Assembly: GCA_029215795.1 (NCBI GenBank)
Contig: JARDYH010000001.1
Span: 229,055,654 to 229,119,653, forward strand
DNA from: Anniella stebbinsi
Taxonomy: Eukaryota > Chordata > Lepidosauria > Squamata > Anniellidae
Direction: 5' to 3'
Length of the DNA stretch: 64,000 nucleotides
Positions 18,803-30,700 of this stretch are shown here, piece by piece (the stretch's first letter is position 1; each line of letters starts with the position of its first letter). A model generated the notes under the pieces. The model did not search any database. It was not told the DNA's origin and worked only from the letters and a program-made list of their open reading frames with translations. The position numbers and the translations under genes were made by a program.

Positions 18803-19132
18803 CTGGGGTGGGAACCTCCTTCAGCCTGAGGGCCAAATTCAATTTCAGAGAAGCTCTCAGGGGCTGTATTTCAGTGGTGGGTGGGGCCAAATGCAGAAGG
18901 GGTGGAGCCAAATCTACCAAAAGATCAAAAACACCCGCATATTGTAGCTTCAAGCTCTTACTGCTAGTAGCATTTCAGCCTTTTAGAATGGGGGAAAGCT
19001 GGGAAACCACCAAACAATTGGTGGTCAGGGGAAAGGGGATGTGGCTTGGAGAAGTGGGCGTGGTCATCTGGGAAACCCTGGAGGGCTATGTTGGGACTCC
19101 AGGAGGGCTGGATTTGAGGTTCCCCACCTCTG
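18803..19132. mobile_element. Non-autonomous hAT element, GGGGTGGGAACC family, copy 1
   Basis: Terminal inverted repeats CTGGGGTGGGAACCTC and GAGGTTCCCCACCTCTG are flanked by a perfect 8-bp duplication ACCTAATG (18795-18802 and 19133-19140). The 330-bp interior has no coding capacity. It serves as the uninterrupted reference for the copy at 35488-37038. Confidence 0.88.
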
Positions 19133-19140
19133 ACCTAATG

Positions 19141-20279
19141 GTTGGATGGCCCATTATTCCTTGTTGACAACATTCCATCATTGTAGGTCATAGAAGGTAA
19201 GGATGGCATATTCTTACAATTGAAAAGAGTGAGGGGAGGGGAAGTGACCTAATGAGATGTGCAATACAATGTGAAAAAATCAGAAGGAAGGGGAGGAAGG
19301 CTCTTCTGCATACCGGGTTTGCTATCCATTGAAGTGAATGGTATTTGTCTCGTATATACATAATTGGGCAGTTTTACATAGAACCTTTATTTCGTTAGAG
19401 TTCCAAAACTGTGGAGAATTAAAACATTCAAGAAAATAACAGCACTCTCCCCTCTTGCATGAAATATGCAGTCTTTAAATATCTTCCTCTCTCCCCTGCT
19501 TATGGTGGAAACTACATCAAGCCAATCTCTTTGCTTGTACTGCCCATGCCCAGTGTCTCAATTTAATTTGCCAGTTACTTTCCCAGATGATAGAATTGGT
19601 CTCTTCAGCAATCAATGAAATACGAATGGCTTCATATTAAATGTTAAGATCACTGCCTATATAAAACATAGTTTTGAAGGGGACACCAAAAATGCCTGTG
19701 GAATTTTGCCAGTGGAGCTGTGATAAATTTTGAAGTGTAGAAGCTCATCAGGACGGTGTGTGGATACATACACAGCAGTACATACTTTAATAGCCAATTT
19801 ATTAGGCTCAGCATGACTGCAAGCCTATGCATAGTTTCCTGCTAATAAGCACCATTGATCTCAGCGGTGCTTACTTCTTACTGCCTATATTGAACTTGTA
19901 AAACACAAAAGAGCTTGAGCCGGCTGAATTGCAACTGTCAGCTTTTAATTAGACATGCAAACGATCTTGCAAAGAAGTCTTATCATTTAAACTGCTAACA
20001 TGACCTAGGAACCCATCAAAGAAAAAGGGGGGAAATATCCAGCCTCTGCTTAATTGTTTTCATCATTCTCTGACTTTCTGTATGCTAATCTGTTTCAAAT
20101 AATAGTAAACCTGAAAGCCTCATTATCATCTCTTTGACTTGCTACAGTAAGGAGGCTCCATCAATCACCCTGGTACTCTGGCAGAAAATGATCCACTTTC
20201 CATGAGCAAAACAAGCTTGCTTAAATGGCTTGCTTAAATGGGGGGTCATGTGCTTGCCATTAGCCTAATTACTCACACG
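19141..20279. other. No gene recognised
   Basis: AT-rich sequence with no recognisable exon or complete repeat; a short squamate-type CAGCGGTGCTTACTTCTTA word occurs near 19862. Confidence 0.5.
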
Positions 20280-20620
20280 CAGGATAAAACACTTTGAAAA
20301 TATTTTGAAAACTGTATATGGAGTGTGTCCTGGGCCCCAACAGTTCTAAAGCAATAGTGTAGATAGGCTCACAGTTTGTCCTTTTGGGCAAACCTTGGCA
20401 GTATGGCTTGTTTGAGGGGAAATCAACTCTCAAATCACCCATGGCCTGTTATTGGGTTATTTGAGGAGTGTTTCCCCCCTCAAGCAAGCCATGCTGTCAG
20501 GCTCAGGTGACATGTTTAGCTACGCCTGGGTGAATAATTCAGCTAATTTAAATGAGCCACCGTGGTTTATTTAAGCCACAGTAACTTGTTCGATCATGTG
20601 AATTGGCCCACTGTCATCTG
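20280..20620. repeat. Degraded palindromic MITE fragments
   Basis: 20280-20370 matches the AGATCTACACCA-family MITE at 5081-5397 (ACACTTTGAAAA, GAAAACTGTATATGGAG, GTGTCCTGGGCCCCAA). 20375-20620 holds inverted words such as TATGGCTTGTTTGAGGGG and CCCCTCAAGCAAGCCATGC, pointing to a second old palindromic element. Boundaries are approximate. Confidence 0.45.
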
Positions 20621-20999
20621 TCCTGCTCTGAGGAGAACCAGAACCATGCTCCACTGAGTTCCCCCACCACATCACTGCATTTTGCCAAAGAAGAGGACAC
20701 ACATATGGTGATGGGATTGTTATTGACAGTTTTACAAGTAGGCAAGTTATTCCGACTGTTTCTCATGAATCAAGAATATTTTTAAGGGTGACAACCTGAA
20801 TCTTGTTTCCTAGACTAATATGTGTATCAATATGCAATTAGTTATATTGGGGTTTTTCACTTATCCAAAATGTTGTGATACAGTTCTCAACTGAATAAAA
20901 CATACTAAAATGGGTATTAAAAAGTATGTTGTGTGGAAAATAACATTAAAAACATAATACCAATGTTTGTGTGCGTGTTTGTGTGTGTGTGCCACCACA

Positions 21000-21580
21000 G
21001 CCTCAAACACCAGGCCTAGATGAGCTCATCCCTCTCAGGCTAAGCACCACCACTTAAATACCTGAGGGAAGGATAAAAGACGCACCACTTTTCCCTTATA
21101 GCAGAGGGGAAAGGGGTGTTAAGGGTTTTGAATAAAGTTCTCCTGTGAGTATGTTGGCTGAAGGTGTAATGATATGTGTTTCTTTATTAAACTGATAGAG
21201 CAGGTTACAAAGCCAAGCTGACACGTGGTTTGTGGTATCAAAAATAAAAGAAAATGTTTATTGTTGTTAACAGTTTTTTTAAATCAATTTAACACCTGCC
21301 TATTCTTAACACTTATAATAATTTACTAATAATCCTAAATCCTAATAATCTCTTCACACGCACTCCTGACTAGATCACATACAGCTATCTTCCACACAAC
21401 TACCCTCCACCCAACCAAGACAATAAGATAAACTAAAACACTCCCTCACACCATATATACTCCTCCCCTTCCCTTTCCCAGCATCATCAGCCACACCCAC
21501 TCAGTCCAACATTCCGCACTCTCCAGACATACTAACTCAGACATACACAGGGAGACGGAAATGTGAGGTATCGTCACAGT
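21000..21580 (+). other. Unassigned, possibly a decayed LTR
   Basis: A TATA-like GGATAAAAGACGC near 21070 is followed about 65 bases later by GAATAAAGTTC, then a T-rich stretch, which resembles the promoter-to-polyadenylation spacing of a solo LTR. I could not identify paired ends, a target duplication or internal coding sequence, so this remains a guess. Confidence 0.2.
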
Positions 21581-22545
21581 GTGTTTATTCACAGATCAAT
21601 ATAGAAATGGGACTGGATGTCCTATGAATGAACATTTGCTGATCACATGCAAAACTGACACAGACTTGAAATAGAGTGCTTCTCCATCCCTTGTTGGAGC
21701 AAATATATGGAGCCATTCCCTAGATGATTAACTGAGTGCTTCAATGCTAAATCAGAAATGCAGAAAGCTTCAGGCAAGAAGATAATCTTTGACCACTCTT
21801 GTGTTGTCAGTACTGTTGATCTTTCCTTTGTGGTGTGTACTATACAGTTAACACCACTTGTGGTTTTTACTTATTCATATTGTGGAAGCCCATGATAAGT
21901 AGAGGAGTTGTGTATGAACCGAGATTGTCTATATTTTGGCAAAGACAGAACTGTGTATCTGAAGAATCCCAATCAGCTTTACCTTTAGTTTCAGATGGAA
22001 GAGTTCAAGGATTAAAGCCTTGTGAAGCAGCAAAGTGTAATAGTAATTATTCTTTAAAGAAAGTGGGGAAAAAACACTTCAAACTAATCATGGTATATTA
22101 TTTTACAGAAATATATCATACAGTGATGTTTTGTTTGTTACATCCACCCTGAAAACTGGTGATTACGCATTAGTGACCTGATCCATTGAAAAAATCTAAC
22201 TATATTACATTCCTATGATTCTACTGGGATTGCAACAAATCACTTGATATCCTTCTTGGTTTAATATAGTAAATGTTTGCAACATATATAATTTGCTACA
22301 TTAAATGGTGACAATGCTACATTGCCAACATCCAGTTGAGGAGCAACACAGTACCAGAACTTCCAAAACAACCTCCACATTATTTATATAATCTATAGAG
22401 AATGCATGATCAGTAGGAGTAAAATTAATTTCCATGAATGCATCTGTTCCATTTTGAAAAGACAAGATGCTCCTCCTGGTGGCAAAAGGCTATAGTGCTT
22501 GAACTCACAAAGCAGAGGCATGTGTACCCTGCAACATCTCTCTAG
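21581..22545. other. No gene recognised
   Basis: AT-rich sequence. One open frame around 21835-22152 shows no motif and is not supported as an exon. Confidence 0.5.
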
Positions 22546-22625
22546 GGCAACCTTCCTTAACCCAGTGGCCTCCAGATGCATTGGACTACAACTTCAATCA
22601 TCCCCAGCCATGGCCAGTCAGCATT
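22546..22625. mobile_element. Partial MITE of the CCAGATGTTTTGGACTACAA family
   Basis: The stretch CCTCCAGATGCATTGGACTA followed by CAACTTCAATCATCCCCAGCC is the left half of a common squamate palindromic element also found at 44213, 48936, 50365 and 52975. The right half is missing. Confidence 0.6.
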
Positions 22626-22991
22626 GTCAGTCAAGGGGAATCAGGGTCAATAACAATGCACGCTAGTGAATTAAGTGGGTAAACTTAGAAGTCACCCACC
22701 ACTAGTATTCAGGTGACCTAGCTCAAAAGTGATTGGCTCAGGCCTTTATGGGGTTGTCTGAGGTCTTGGCTTCATCACAATTCAGAAAATCTCCTGCATA
22801 TTTTTGAAGAGGTTCTGGAAGCAATTTACAGCGATTGGCCTTTTGAGACATATGGTGTTCTAAGGACAATGCTACATGCACTGTTCATGCTGAAATTGCT
22901 TGCTAGATTACAAGGGTACATTTGTTTTTCAGAAACAAGTAGGCAACAAGATATTTCATTTCATTGCACTGTAGGGAGGAAGAGATCCATT

Positions 22992-23130
22992 GAGGATGCA
23001 ATCCTATACAGTTTTAGACAGAAAAAGCCCTACAACTCCCAGCATTCTCCCCCCCCCCCCCCCCGCCAGCCATGCTGGGAGTTCTAGGACTTTTTTTTTT
23101 TGGTCTAAGCATGCATAGGATTGTGCCCTA
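22992..23130. mobile_element. Palindromic MITE, GTGCAATCCTATGC family, copy 1
   Basis: It opens GATGCAATCCTATACAG and closes GCATAGGATTGTGCCCTA. The inner inverted arms are CTACAACTCCCAGCAT and ATGCTGGGAGTTCTAGGAC, separated by a C-run near the centre. The same element occurs at 53692-53826 and 54246-54385. Target duplication unresolved. Confidence 0.75.
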
Positions 23131-23761
23131 AGTCCATCTACCTCTGCCACAGAAAAACTCCTCCTCCACAAATGTGGGCAAAGTTAAATAGGATGCAATC
23201 ATGTTAAGCTAAGTTCACCAGTCCCGGAAGTGCAACGTAATTTGGCATTGCCATTGCAAATCTTCATGTTTGTTTGTTTGTTTTAATTCTATTATGATCT
23301 GTTACACTTATATCCCTCTTTTCCTTTAGAAAGCTCAGCAAGGAAAGCACTATGGCAGTCCCCCGGCCAGGTAGGATCATGGGCAGAGCCTGGCAGAATC
23401 TGGATTGTACCTGTTTTCAGTCCCCAATGATGATGTCCTGAAAGAATACAGGTAGACCCATGGGGCACCATCCAATATTGCATGAGAAGGCTCCTGCTCA
23501 TGCAATGGGATTTCCCCCTTCCTCTCCTTCCCCTGCACCTACTTTACACACACACACATACACTTCCAGAGGATTCCCCAACCCTCTAAAGTAAATTTGG
23601 AGAGTGCTGCAGGGAGGAGGAAAAATCTGTAGCACCAGCTCTGACCATTCCACTAGCCGACAGGGACAATTAGATACAACCTAAAGAATGCTACTGAGTC
23701 ATTTGCACTCCAGCCTTTAAAAGTCAAAAATTTTAAAATTGGTACTCATTGATGTAATGCT

Positions 23762-23765
<4 letters not shown>
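23131..23765. other. No gene recognised
   Basis: It includes a stretch (about 23490-23570) that resembles the unclassified repeats at 62385-62590 and 63275-63455 (GCAATGGGATTTCCCCCTTC). No exon seen. Confidence 0.4.

Positions 23766-23832
<67 letters not shown>
23766..23832. repeat. Compound (CT)n(TG)n microsatellite
   Basis: About 27 bases of CT repeats followed by about 40 bases of TG repeats. Confidence 0.95.
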
Positions 23833-23834
<2 letters not shown>

Positions 23835-25393
23835 AATGTGGCACATTTCTCAAACAACAAAGTGCCATTATTGTCTCTCTGGATGAAGCTACAGGAAAAT
23901 TTGCTATTAACCCTATCCACTAATGGGTCTGGATTTTCCATTAGACGAGAAGAAACCTAATTCATTTAACACTGATGCTCGGAAATTCCAGCACCAAGCA
24001 GAACATACTCAGTGTCTCCATCATTCCCAGCAGGGGCCAGAAAGGAAAGGAATCAATGAGCCTCCTGTTTGATTTTCTGTTTTTTATTGTTGTCCTTTTT
24101 TAATGTAGGAGTACCTTGAGGAATCTAACCTACTTGAGAAAACATTGCATTCCTCTGTGGTACAATCGACTGGGTTTTTTATTTTGGATAATGAAAAGTG
24201 CTACAGAAATTACACATAATCAAAATCTGCTCCCATTTCACTAAGGCACTTTACTTAAACAAAACAGCAAGGTCTGACACTTAACGAGACACACACTTTT
24301 CCTAAGATCTGATTAGAATGGTCTTGTATCCTTTACATAATCACAGCTGTATGAACTGTTTCAAAGGAAATAATAATAATACCTTTGCTTTTGAAAATGA
24401 TAGGATGGTTATTTTAATCAGAATGAAGACAAATTAAATACAGCATCAATTTAAAATTCAATACAGCAGGATTAGGTAATGGGCACATTCTTTTTTCTGC
24501 TTTTTGTTATAGTTCCAATTCAGATATTAACCGTAGTTTCACAAGTTCACACACCAAAAAACGAATCTACCCTTATTCTTCCTTTCTACTACATAAGCAG
24601 CATCCATTTGCATATATCCCTAGCTTGACTGTTTGCTGATTGAAGTAATCACGAATGTTATACTTGTTTCATAGTGCCTCCATCCCAAAAGGTTTCCACA
24701 GTAACCAACATCCACATTTTGTGGTGGGTCACAAGATATGCTTATCACTTCCCCCACCACAAGCATGATGACAGCACAGTTTTATTAATTACCTTGGGAA
24801 ACTAGTATTTGCAAGACTTAACTGAAAAATTAATCAATGGTTTTCAATCAAGAGATGAAAACAAGGTGATTTATCCTCTGCAAATTGCATCTGCAAATAA
24901 CATCTTGGAAGAGGAACAGGTGAAACAATGCAGTCAGAAGCAGGGAGTTCAGAAAAAAAAGCCCAAATTATTATATTTTAAAATCACATCATTTCCAGGC
25001 AATTACATAATTTATTGCACTGTATACGAATTTGGTATAATCTGTATACCAAATGCATTTAAAGGATTTAAATACTAGTAATACTACTATCTCCTTTGCA
25101 ATGTGTGGGTTAGGTCCCCTGTGGACCACCAGAACTCCCTAGCCTTGCTGTTCCCCTTTACTGTCATTGTCCACTCCCCTGCCCTTTTCCAGGAACAGAA
25201 TAACAGAAGGAATAGCTTATTTGCCTGACGTCTCCCTCTGGGTGGTGATGGGAACTTGACCCACAGGGAGATGAAATGGGAGATGGTGGAAAGGAAGAGG
25301 GGGCCCTCTCAGGATAACTTGACACCTTACCTGAGACCATCCCAAAAACTATAGCCAGCACAATTTACTACACTGCCCAGTATACGACTGGGT
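23833..25393. other. No gene recognised
   Basis: AT-rich sequence with no exon motifs and no transposon ends that I could pair. Confidence 0.5.
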
Positions 25394-25473
25394 TCAGACA
25401 AAACAATAGTCAATGGTTGATTAAACAGTCCACAGTAGACTAAATAGTCCACCATTGACTATTGTGTCGTCTG
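25394..25473. repeat. Short palindrome, GACAACACAATAG-type
   Basis: CAGACAAAACAATAGTCAAT at the left is mirrored by ATTGACTATTGTGTCGTCTG at the right. It is related by its ends to the GGCTGAATT MITE family but its interior differs. Confidence 0.7.
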
Positions 25474-25656
25474 TTGGGGGAAAAGCACGTTTGGCCATTT
25501 TGGTTGCAGCCTCTCCTCCATGTGTCCCCCAGCCGTATCCCAGCATGCACCGTGAGTTCTGCAGGCTGCATAGAGTTGCCGGGTGTTTTTGGCTGCTCTA
25601 GGCAGCAGAACTCTATTCTGAAATGGAATAGTCCATGGAGAGAGGGGGGGCAGAAT

Positions 25657-25925
25657 TCGGACGACACTTTAAACAACGGGGCTTCGGGCTAAACAATGTG
25701 CAAGCCTGTTGTTTTGCTCCATTGTTTAAAGTGCCTGATTAACGTACTGTCACCATTTGGTGACAAATGATTAACACCATTTGGTGGGGAGGGTGGAGGG
25801 GAGGAGAGCAATAGCCAACCCTGCTTCCTCCACTGATGACTATTAGCATGTTGCTCAAGCGCGATGTACTAATAGTAATCCATGGAGTGGACTATAAAGA
25901 CAGGGTTGGCTATTGTGTCATCTGA
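25657..25925. repeat. Palindromic MITE remnant
   Basis: TTCGGACGACACTTTAAACA is mirrored by CCATTGTTTAAAGTG at about 25718-25732, and a second related end (CTATTGTGTCATCTGAA) lies at 25911-25927. It may be two overlapping or nested MITEs; the boundaries are not clean. Confidence 0.5.
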
Positions 25926-25927
25926 AA

Positions 25928-27239
25928 GAAAGTTAGGAGTCAAAACTATATCCTTTTAGTGACTAATCTAGATAGTTGTACTATTTCTGGACACAGTTCC
26001 TGTTGATGTTCTGTCTCTGTTGTGGCAAGGACTTATCGTCATCAGATGCTGGTGAGGTTCCACTATGGCTTGGATCTTCCACTGTGGTTCCACTATGGAT
26101 TGGATCTTCACCAGGATCTGGGGAGAGTCATGTTTCCCCAGGGAGACAGGACAACATTACAGAGAGCTCCAAGTAGTGCTTAAAACCAAATGAGCTTGTC
26201 CATACGTTACTCCAACAATTAGCACACTTAAACTGAGCCTTAAGTAAGACTTGGGCTTCCTAAAGGTGGCTGGTTCCTCCCACATACTGCATGAGGCTTT
26301 CTCCCTTAAAGGAGCCATGCTTGCTTTTGAATCCATGTGGTGACATGGAGGCAACTGAGTTTCAGAACCAGAGTTTTCAGAATCTGAGGATGGCAATGTG
26401 ACTGCCTCCAGAAGAATGGAATTGGTCCCAGGGCCTTTAATGGGGCTGGGGGCTCTGAGGTGAGAGGGGTGCTGATGATGGTTCCATAGCCACATCCTCT
26501 TCTGGGTCTGAGAGAGGTTTATACCAGGCTTTTTCTCCTGAGGAAGGGGAATTAGAACTCTGAGTCATGACTGTATTTGAATCAGCATTTTGACTCAGAA
26601 ATATTGGCCTCCTTTGTGCTCATGTAAGCCACTCTTTGTAATGTATGTTTTGTTTGAAATAAAGAAAGGAAGTTAAGCCTTTGTTAGATGACACAGTGAA
26701 CAGAATTACTGCAGCAGTGACTCTATTCAATAGTAGCAGCAGATAACATCTAGCTGAAAATTGTTTACTTGAATGCAAAGGTGAATGACTGCTTTAACTA
26801 GAGATGGGATATTGGGTTAGTCAGAATGGACTTGTGAACCCATAACATTTCCTTCTGGGAAAACATAGCCTAAGTAAGCCAGCCAAGAACACGACAGTTT
26901 GTGTGTAAGCAGTGCCACATACTTCCAATGTGACATAGCCACCGCAATTTGCCTTATCCCCCCTCCCTTTTTGAAGAGGAAAGATCGTTCAAACCACTCC
27001 CATAAGCATTCATGCTCCCCCACAATGCCTACAGAGGAGGCACTTAAATATGAGATCCAGACCATAGAGGATGTGCGTTGCCTCATATGTACAATATAAC
27101 TGATCGATACGTTTGGAGATAGAAGGGAAGATTTCCCCCAAGCCACTAGAGACCAATGAGGTTTTGTCTTTCCCTGTAGCATGCACTTGGCTTGCTTATT
27201 TGAGCCATACAGGGAGCACTCACCTTCACTGCAAGCATT
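25928..27239. other. No gene recognised
   Basis: It contains a small imperfect tandem (GGTTCCACTATGG repeated at about 26056 and 26081) and an AATAAAG word near 26658. No exon supported. Confidence 0.5.
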
Positions 27240-27369
27240 TAGCAGAGGCTGGATGGGCATTTCTCAGAGATGCTGTAGTTGCATCCTGAATAGTAGATGC
27301 TGAGTTGAACATGGGGGAGCGGCTGGACCAGATCACCTCCAAGGCCCCTTCCAACTCTATAATTCTATT
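27240..27369 (+). mobile_element. CR1 LINE 3' end
   Basis: The sequence GGACCAGATCACCTCCAAGG, then CCCCTTCCAACTCTATAATTC and TATTA, matches the well-known 3' terminus of CR1 elements with a short ATTCTAT tail. It is heavily 5'-truncated. Confidence 0.8.
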
Positions 27370-27589
27370 AACCTACCTTTGCTCATTCCTGGTCTTTGAC
27401 TGTAGAAAATCTGGATTGTTTTGTTCATCACAGTTGGGAGTGGGCATATTCATGGAAATTGCTGCTTGGAATAAGGGCTGATATTTTGATCTCTTGATGA
27501 AAGTACAATGTAGGAGTGATCAGACATGGGATAGGAAACGACATGGGGACATATCTGAGAAGCACCCATGGAAATCCTCAGAGGCATCT

Positions 27590-27685
27590 GGCTCCTTGCC
27601 ACTGTGGGCAATAGTGGGTTGATTGTGGGGTAGATGGACCATTGGCCTGATGTAGTAGGGCTCTTATTCTGTTCTTAGCTTCACC
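27590..27685 (+). mobile_element. CR1-like LINE 3' end fragment
   Basis: GTAGATGGACCATTGGCCTGA and CTCTTATTCTGTTCTTAG resemble the second CR1 subfamily tail seen at 50860-50970. Confidence 0.65.
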
Positions 27686-29111
27686 ATCTAGCATCTTGCA
27701 TCTAGAGGATATCATTTGTTTTCAGCAAAGGACAAGCTCCTCCTGGCTTCCACTCAGCTCCTGAAAGAAATGGTGGGTGCTTATTTCGGTCTCGTTGGAG
27801 CTGTTCCCACTCCAGCTGTCAGCTTACTGTCTCATGCTATGCCTAAATGAGCATGCCTGCCTCAAGCACTTCCTCCTGTCAGTCACTAACAAGGACTTTA
27901 CTGAATAACCAACCTGACCACAGCAAAATGTGTAGACTTCACCTAATGCTTGAAAGTAGAGGGATGGGGGTGGGGGGTGGAGGGAGAGAATGTCAATTAA
28001 GATGTCATACCCAGGAAATAATAAAAGAGAAAACTGGTTCAGCCAAGGGGCAGCAAACAGATAAAAGCCCTGAATAATGGGAATGAAGAACAGAAAAGTC
28101 AGTCTCCTGCCATTCACTCTGACTGAGACACACGGTTGCTAAAATGATAACTCTGGTGTTGTAAAAGCCAGCTACGATGATCCCAGGGCTTCTATACCTA
28201 ACCCTACTATCCTCATTGACTTTTCTCTGAAACCATATATGAGTGGTTTGCTTGTGTAAAGACTGAAAGATTTATCACTCTGCTGTAAAGCTTACTGCAT
28301 AGATAGTGGCAGTATTTCTTATATTAGACCATTTGGGTCAATGGACACATTTAGAATTTTGAGAGCCTTGCTGTAGGTGCTCTCACAAAATGGCTGCCAT
28401 GGAGAGCTGGCCCATTCATAATATGGCCACCATGGTGACCATGGCCAGTGACAAAACTGTCATTTCCCAGAAGGCAAACTGGTGAGGCTAAAAGAGCCAA
28501 AAGGGAGAAGTGAGGTCTGAGCTCCGAAACACAAAACCACTCTCTTGAACCCAAATAAAGATGGCGCTGGAGGGCAGCCCTTAGTTTCACAGCATGCCAA
28601 CTTCCCAGTTAAAAAATAATTATTCTTTAAAATCTTTAGAAATAAAATAACAGTCAATAGGGGTAAGAAGGCTGTCCAAGAGAGGTATCCATGGGCACCA
28701 CGTTGGAGATCCCAGTCTTAGACAATGGCCAGAAAGGAAGCTGCCATTCTGTGAAGCACACATGGTGCTGTTAAATGTTTGGACTTCCCCCATCCACTTC
28801 AGTGGAGGATTGGCTTTACATGTGCAGGCTTTTAGACACACCCAACCATCCCTTCAGTTGAAAGCCCTTGTATGCAATAGATCTCTGTGTGGAGCTCTAT
28901 TGGAGGCTTTATCCCAGCAAGGAATCACTGGATCGGGGTGAAAGAATTTGTATCCACAGGACTACACTACTACTTCATAAAATATAAAAAAAAAATTGAG
29001 AAGGACAATTTTAGAGATAGGACAAAAAAGGTGTGTGTTTCATGAAGACTCCCCCACTCCCAAGTGCATCTCCCATTTCAGCAGTTTGAGGGAGTGGTGC
29101 TGAAAAACAGG
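27686..29111. other. No gene recognised
   Basis: A CAAAATGGCTGCCATGGAG stretch near 28385 and similar words look repeat-derived, but no boundaries could be set and no exon is visible. Confidence 0.5.
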
Positions 29112-29304
29112 GTGAAAATTAGGGATGTGCACTGAACCCCCGGATCGGATTGGATAGCGGATCGGAATCAAACCTGGGGGATCAGATTGGATTGGAGGTT
29201 GGTCAGATCGGATTGGATCCGATTCCGATCCGCGGATCGGATGTCCGATCCGCGGACCGGATGCCATTTTGAATGCATTTCCCCATAGTCTAGTTTTGTA
29301 TTAC

Positions 29305-29920
29305 AAAAAGGCTTATAACTTTTTCATTTTTAAAGCTAGAAGGATGAAACTTGGGCACTTTGTAGATGGGTTAGGGGTAGTTATCTGTGAGAAATTTCAG
29401 AATGATAGATCCAGGCATTTGGTGGCAATTAATTTTTTAATAAAAAACCAGGAATGCCTATAGCTTTTTCATTTTTAAAGTTCCACACATGAAACTTTGC
29501 CACATTTTAGGTGATACATTGGGACCTATGTGTGTGAAATTTCAGAAACATAGGTGCTTCCCTTGTGTGGCAATCAATTTTAGAAAAATGGGTAGTAGTG
29601 GGGTAAATACAGTTATGCCTCCCACTTTTTTATTTTTAACGATACAAACAGGAAACTTGGGCACATTACAGGTAACACTTTGCTTGATATGTGTGTGAAA
29701 TTTCAGAAAGCTAGGTCCAGGCATGTGGTGGCAAGGTATTTTTGAAACAATGAGGAAAGAAACGCCTATAACGTTTTTATTTTAAAAGTTAGAAGTCTGA
29801 AAGTTGCTCACTTTGTAGATGGGTTAGGGTAGTTATCTGTCAAAAATTTCAGAATGATAGGTCCAGGCATTTCATGGCTATGGATTTTTTAGATTAAAAG
29901 TTACAAAAGTTTTTCCACAG
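29305..29920. repeat. Four diverged tandem repeats of about 150 bp
   Basis: Units begin near 29308, 29457, 29617 and 29764. Each contains a TATAACTTTTTCATTTTTAA-like start, then GAAACTTGGGCAC, then GTGAAATTTCAGAA, then GGTCCAGGCAT and GTGGCAA. The first and fourth units are most alike. A repeat of the same general type (GAAACTTGGCA) is at 43790-44210 in an unrelated element. Confidence 0.8.
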
Positions 29921-30167
29921 AGGCTTGGGCTGTCAATTGCACCCCCCTCCCCCGCCTCCCCCTCCCTCTTTTATCTGTCAAAACTCCGTTCGTAGCAACC
30001 AAATGCCTACCTTGGGTACTGGGTGGCTGCTTCCCCTTGGGGGAAAGATCAAGTCCCATGGCTTACACAAGGCGGGTGGCGCGCGCTCCTCGCAGGTAGG
30101 ATCTTCAATCAAGACAGCAGCAGCAGCAGTCAGACATTTAATTGGCGAAGTCTCTCCTTTCCGGGGC

Positions 30168-30700
30168 ACTGTGGCAGAGTTCCATGGTCTGCAAAAGAAG
30201 AAGGGAAATAAAATAAGGAATGAATATCAGACTACACTACCTCCTTCCCACCCAGGACACGCCCAAGTAGGCACACGGGGCTGCCTGCTTGCTTACTCGG
30301 GGGTAAGATCTCTGACAGCCTCTTACCTGAGTCGTACGGGTGACGTGGATTGATGATGGGCCACCTCCAGGCGACCATGTCTTGGGGCAGATGGGCAGTC
30401 TGGATTCCCAGGTCTGCTGTGCACTATGGCAGAGAGTTCCATAGGCTGCAAAAGAAGAAGGGAAAAATAATAAAAATATTAGATAATGAAATACTTTAAC
30501 ACAACTGGCTCCCTCCCACCCAGGACTGGCCTATTGGCCGTTCCTGAGTGCCCACGCCCAACCATTACGCACACGGGGCTGCCTGCTTGCTTACTCAGAG
30601 GTAAGATCACAGACTGCCCCACTTCAGGTGTCCCTGCGTTGACTGCACACTCTTACCTTAGTCGTGCGGCCGCTGTGGATCAGAGGACCACTTCCAGTCG
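30168..30700. repeat. Diverged tandem duplication inside the hAT parent
   Basis: Two copies of a roughly 260-bp segment are recognisable by TATGGCAGAGAGTTCCATAG and GCTGCAAAAGAAGAAGGGAA, GGCACACGGGGCTGCCTGCTT, and TCTTACCTNAGTCGT. It lies where the catalytic part of the transposase should be. It may derive from intron or 3' sequence, duplicated when the catalytic part was lost. Confidence 0.65.

Noticed and set aside
29925..30353. Plus-strand open frame of 142 codons in the hAT parent
   Set aside because: It overlaps the diverged duplicated segment and begins in a C-rich low-complexity run; no domain is visible.
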